Positions 61,742 through 64,000 of a stretch of DNA of 64,000 nucleotides are shown in pieces (within the stretch, counting starts at the first letter, position 1; every line of letters starts with the position of its first letter). Location of the stretch: contig NZ_LR733413.1 of assembly GCF_902506345.1 (NCBI RefSeq), positions 2,977,974 through 3,041,973 on the forward strand. The letters run 5' to 3'. Source of the DNA: Flavobacterium sp. 9R (GTDB lineage: Bacteria; Bacteroidota; Bacteroidia; Flavobacteriales; Flavobacteriaceae). The notes below the pieces were generated by a model. The model was not told where the DNA came from, did no database searches, and saw only the letters and a list, made by a program, of their open reading frames with translations. Position numbers and translations under genes: made by a program.

Positions 61742-61862
61742 CATAAAAAAACCGTCTCCAAGATACTTTTGGAAACGGTTTAGTATATGTTTGTTGTGAA
61801 AGTTACACTTTCATAATTTCGGCTTCCTTAACGGCTAGCAATTCATCGATTTTTTTGATGAA
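61742..61862. repeat. 121-bp repeat, right copy (intact frr end)
   Basis: Counterpart of 59378-59498. Includes the last codons of the intact frr and its terminator hairpin at 61745-61781. Confidence 0.93.
61745..61781 (-). terminator. Terminator of frr
   Basis: On the minus strand AAACCGTTTCCAA / TTGGAGACGGTTT (one mismatch) then T7. Its duplicate is at 59381-59417. Confidence 0.8.
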
Positions 61863-62366
61863 AGTGTTGGTTAAGTTTTGTACTTGCTCTTCTGCGCTTT
61901 TGCAAATGTCTTCCGAGGTACCGTCTTTTTCTAATTTTTTGATATCGGTATTGGCGTCTTTACGAGCGTTACGAATTCCAATTTTGGCGTCTTCGGCTTC
62001 GGCTTTGGCTTGTTTGGCCAATTCTCTACGACGGTCTTCTGTCAAAGGTGGAACGCTAATGATGATAATGTCTCCATTGTTCATTGGGTTAAACCCTAAA
62101 TTAGCCACCATAATTGCTTTTTCTATTGGGTGCAACATACTTTTTTCAAACGGTTGCAAAGTAATGGTTCTCGCATCAGGAACACTAATTTTCGACACTT
62201 GAGAAAGCGGTGATGCAGACCCGTAATAATCTACAAAAACACTTCCAAGCATTGCTGGAGAAGCTTTCCCCGCGCGGATATTCAAAAATGATTTTTCTAA
62301 ATGCGCAATAGAACCATTCATAGATTCTTCTGTACTATCTAATATAAATTCAATTTCTTCAGTCAT
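61803..62366 (-). CDS. frr: Ribosome recycling factor
   Basis: 187 residues. Family signature: MNGSIAHLEKSFLNIRAGKASPAML near the start, then VDYYGSASPLSQVSKISVPDARTI and LTEDRRRELAKQAKAEAEDAK in the helical part. It splits the post-termination ribosome together with EF-G. pyrH starts 69 nt upstream, the usual pairing. The 3' end is duplicated at 59439-59498 by an islet insertion, but this copy is intact. Confidence 0.95.
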   Translation of the reverse strand: MTEEIEFILDSTEESMNGSIAHLEKSFLNIRAGKASPAMLGSVFVDYYGSASPLSQVSKISVPDARTITLQPFEKSMLHPIEKAIMVANLGFNPMNNGDIIIISVPPLTEDRRRELAKQAKAEAEDAKIGIRNARKDANTDIKKLEKDGTSEDICKSAEEQVQNLTNTFIKKIDELLAVKEAEIMKV

Positions 62367-62435
62367 AATCTTATGTTGTTGTTTGTTGTTGGTGGTTCGC
62401 AGTCAACTATGAATTACAAACCTTTAACCATAAAC

Positions 62436-63143
62436 TTATATATTAACTACTGTTCCTATGTTTTCGCCTTCACAGATTTTCAATAAATTGCCTTCTTTGT
62501 TCATGTCAAAAACTACAATTGGCAATTTATTTTCTTGACTTAAAGTAAAAGCGGTTGTGTCCATTACATTGAGCCCTTTGCTTAACACATCGTCAAATGT
62601 AATGTAGTCAAATTTTACAGCAGAAGCATTTTTTTCTGGATCAGAATCATACACACCATCTACGCGTGTTCCTTTTAAAATTACATCTGCGCTTACTTCG
62701 ATACCTCTCAAAACGGCTGCAGTATCGGTTGTAAAATAGGGATTTCCTGTTCCAGCTCCAAAAATCACAATACGTCCTTTTTCTAAATGACGATCTGCTC
62801 TTCTTTTGATATAAGGTTCTGCAATAGATTCCATTTTTAAAGCAGTCATCAAACGGGTTTTCATTCCGTTATCTTCTAATGCTCCTTGTAACGCCATTCC
62901 GTTGATTACAGTGGCTAGCATTCCCATATAATCACCTTGAACGCGATCCATTCCAGAACTTGCACCAGCAACACCTCTAAAAATGTTTCCTCCACCAATT
63001 ACAATGGCTATTTCTACTCCTTTAGCATGCACTTTCTTAATTTCATGGGCATACTCAGCTAATCTTTTAGGATCAATTCCGTAGTTTAAATCGCCCATTA
63101 GCGCTTCACCACTTAATTTTAGAAGGATTCTTTTGTATTTCAT
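62436..63143 (-). CDS. pyrH: UMP kinase
   Basis: 235 residues from ATG 63143 (a TTG eight codons earlier overlaps the -7 box). Amino-acid kinase fold: [37 protein letters not shown] and the [11 protein letters not shown] region. It phosphorylates UMP to UDP. Co-transcribed with frr. Confidence 0.95.
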   Translation of the reverse strand: MKYKRILLKLSGEALMGDLNYGIDPKRLAEYAHEIKKVHAKGVEIAIVIGGGNIFRGVAGASSGMDRVQGDYMGMLATVINGMALQGALEDNGMKTRLMTALKMESIAEPYIKRRADRHLEKGRIVIFGAGTGNPYFTTDTAAVLRGIEVSADVILKGTRVDGVYDSDPEKNASAVKFDYITFDDVLSKGLNVMDTTAFTLSQENKLPIVVFDMNKEGNLLKICEGENIGTVVNI

Positions 63144-63164
63144 TTGTCTGTTGAATTGTTTGTG

Positions 63165-63172
63165 CAAATATA
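63165..63172 (-). promoter_or_regulatory. -7 box TATATTTG of pyrH-frr
   Basis: TATATTTG on the minus strand about 22 nt before the ATG at 63143; no TTG at the expected distance. Confidence 0.55.
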
Positions 63173-63204
63173 GCGATATTCTGTTTTTTCTGAAATAATG
63201 TGCC

Positions 63205-63987
63205 TTAAATATCTAAGATTATGTTTTTATAGCTTTTTTTGGCGGCTTCATAGCCAATTTTGAATATGGCATCCATTTTGGTTTTACTCGTTTCAAAGGT
63301 ACTATAAGCACATAATTCTTCTGGTTCTATCAGCCAATGACACGTATTGAATTTATTTAAACTTGAGTTAGCGGTAAGCAAATCAAAGGCTCTACTGGTA
63401 ACTGACTTTATCGATGTTAAATCTTTGGCTTGAATTTTTTGCATAGGACTTACATATACACCTATCAAAAAGGCACATTTATCTTGAATTAATTCGGTTG
63501 GAAAATGATTCAATATGCCGCCATCACTGTATAATTCCCCATTGATTTCATAGGGAGAAATGACTCCTGGAAAAGCACTTGAAGCTAAAATGGCGTCTAT
63601 TGTTTTAGTTTTGGCATCAAAAACAGTCAATTTTCCTTTTACCATATTGGTTGCAGTTATGTGAATGGGGATTTTCAAGTCGCCTAAAACGCTATCTTCG
63701 AAAATTTCTATAAAATATTCTTTGAAGGATTCAGGATCAATTAGCCCTGCTTTCGAAAAAGTAAAATGCTTCCAGTGGAAAAAGTAAATGGATTTAAAAA
63801 AATCCAGAATTTCTTTGGGTGTTTTTCCGCATCCATATAAAGCGGCTACTATGGATCCCGCACTCGATCCAGAAATTTGTGTCGGATAAATGTTTTGTTC
63901 ATTTAGAAACTGTAAAACTCCTGCATGGGCAATGCCTTTAGAACCGCCTCCTGATAATACCAAACCTATAGGTTTTGATTGTTGCAT
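63205..63987 (-). CDS. Patatin-like phospholipase family protein
   Basis: 260 residues. Patatin motifs: oxyanion loop [16 protein letters not shown], the nucleophile Ser in [12 protein letters not shown] and the catalytic Asp in [12 protein letters not shown]. No signal peptide or membrane helix. Acts as a lipid acyl hydrolase, probably RssA-like rather than secreted ExoU-type. Separate from pyrH by 61 bp and read in the same direction. Confidence 0.92.
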   Translation of the reverse strand: MQQSKPIGLVLSGGGSKGIAHAGVLQFLNEQNIYPTQISGSSAGSIVAALYGCGKTPKEILDFFKSIYFFHWKHFTFSKAGLIDPESFKEYFIEIFEDSVLGDLKIPIHITATNMVKGKLTVFDAKTKTIDAILASSAFPGVISPYEINGELYSDGGILNHFPTELIQDKCAFLIGVYVSPMQKIQAKDLTSIKSVTSRAFDLLTANSSLNKFNTCHWLIEPEELCAYSTFETSKTKMDAIFKIGYEAAKKSYKNIILDI

Positions 63988-64000
63988 TACGAATGTGTAT

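Noticed and set aside
1..64000. CRISPR array
   Set aside because: No regularly spaced direct repeats of 24-47 bp were noticed on either strand.

Overview
The window looks like a chromosomal segment of a Flavobacterium-like member of the Bacteroidota. The evidence is the low G+C composition, promoters of the Bacteroidota/Flavobacterium type (TTG, about 20 nt, TAnnTTTG), and a typical flavobacterial gene set: a three-subunit succinate dehydrogenase with a single-chain cytochrome b subunit, HMG-CoA synthase of the mevalonate route, HopJ-like protein, a DUF5686 outer-membrane protein, and accB-accC next to fabH.

Layout. 1-8.4 kb is core metabolism: HMG-CoA synthase (cut by the window edge), sdhCAB, an omega-amidase-like hydrolase, an envelope lipoprotein and methylmalonyl-CoA epimerase. 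8.5-26.7 kb is an 18,118-bp integrative element inserted into the 3' half of a tRNA gene with anticodon CAU. A 44-bp direct repeat (8552-8595 and 26670-26713) marks the two att sites, and a tyrosine integrase plus a small excisionase-like protein lie at the right end. 26.8-48.2 kb is core again: ribE, pdxA, rpmF-fabH-accB-accC, an S9 peptidase, mtgA, an lpxR-like gene, tRNA-Ala, queD, lpxH, recJ, rsmI and tdk. 48.2-48.5 kb is an internally deleted IS3-type element. 48.5-64 kb holds rpoN, asnS, an RND-type exporter, transporters, a DUF5686 protein, then frr-pyrH and a patatin-like lipase. A 2.4-kb islet sits between the DUF5686 gene and frr, bounded by a 121-bp duplication of the 3' end of frr.

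The integrative element is the most interesting part. Its largest block is a tightly packed four-gene cluster (10327-17825): an MmeI-like adenine methyltransferase without an obvious nuclease motif, an AlbA_2/GHKL-type ATPase protein, an SF2 helicase and a GIY-YIG (T5orf172-type) nuclease. Three of the junctions are overlapping or close, and the helicase tail and nuclease head carry similar helical segments. I read this as a multi-subunit restriction-like defence system with separate methylation, translocation and cleavage subunits; I cannot assign it to a named type. It is followed by a stand-alone reverse transcriptase with an FADD active site (candidate defence RT) behind a G-rich, possibly structured leader and a small secreted protein; a serine recombinase with phased TTAGC boxes; a three-gene divergent operon of unknown proteins, one ending in an SSB-like acidic DEELPF tail; and a ParB-like domain fused to a DNA methyltransferase.

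Outside the element, at least five intergenic regions hold members of a dispersed hairpin repeat whose flanks are conserved while the stem sequences differ but still pair. All family assignments are from reading motifs by eye; no database search was possible.
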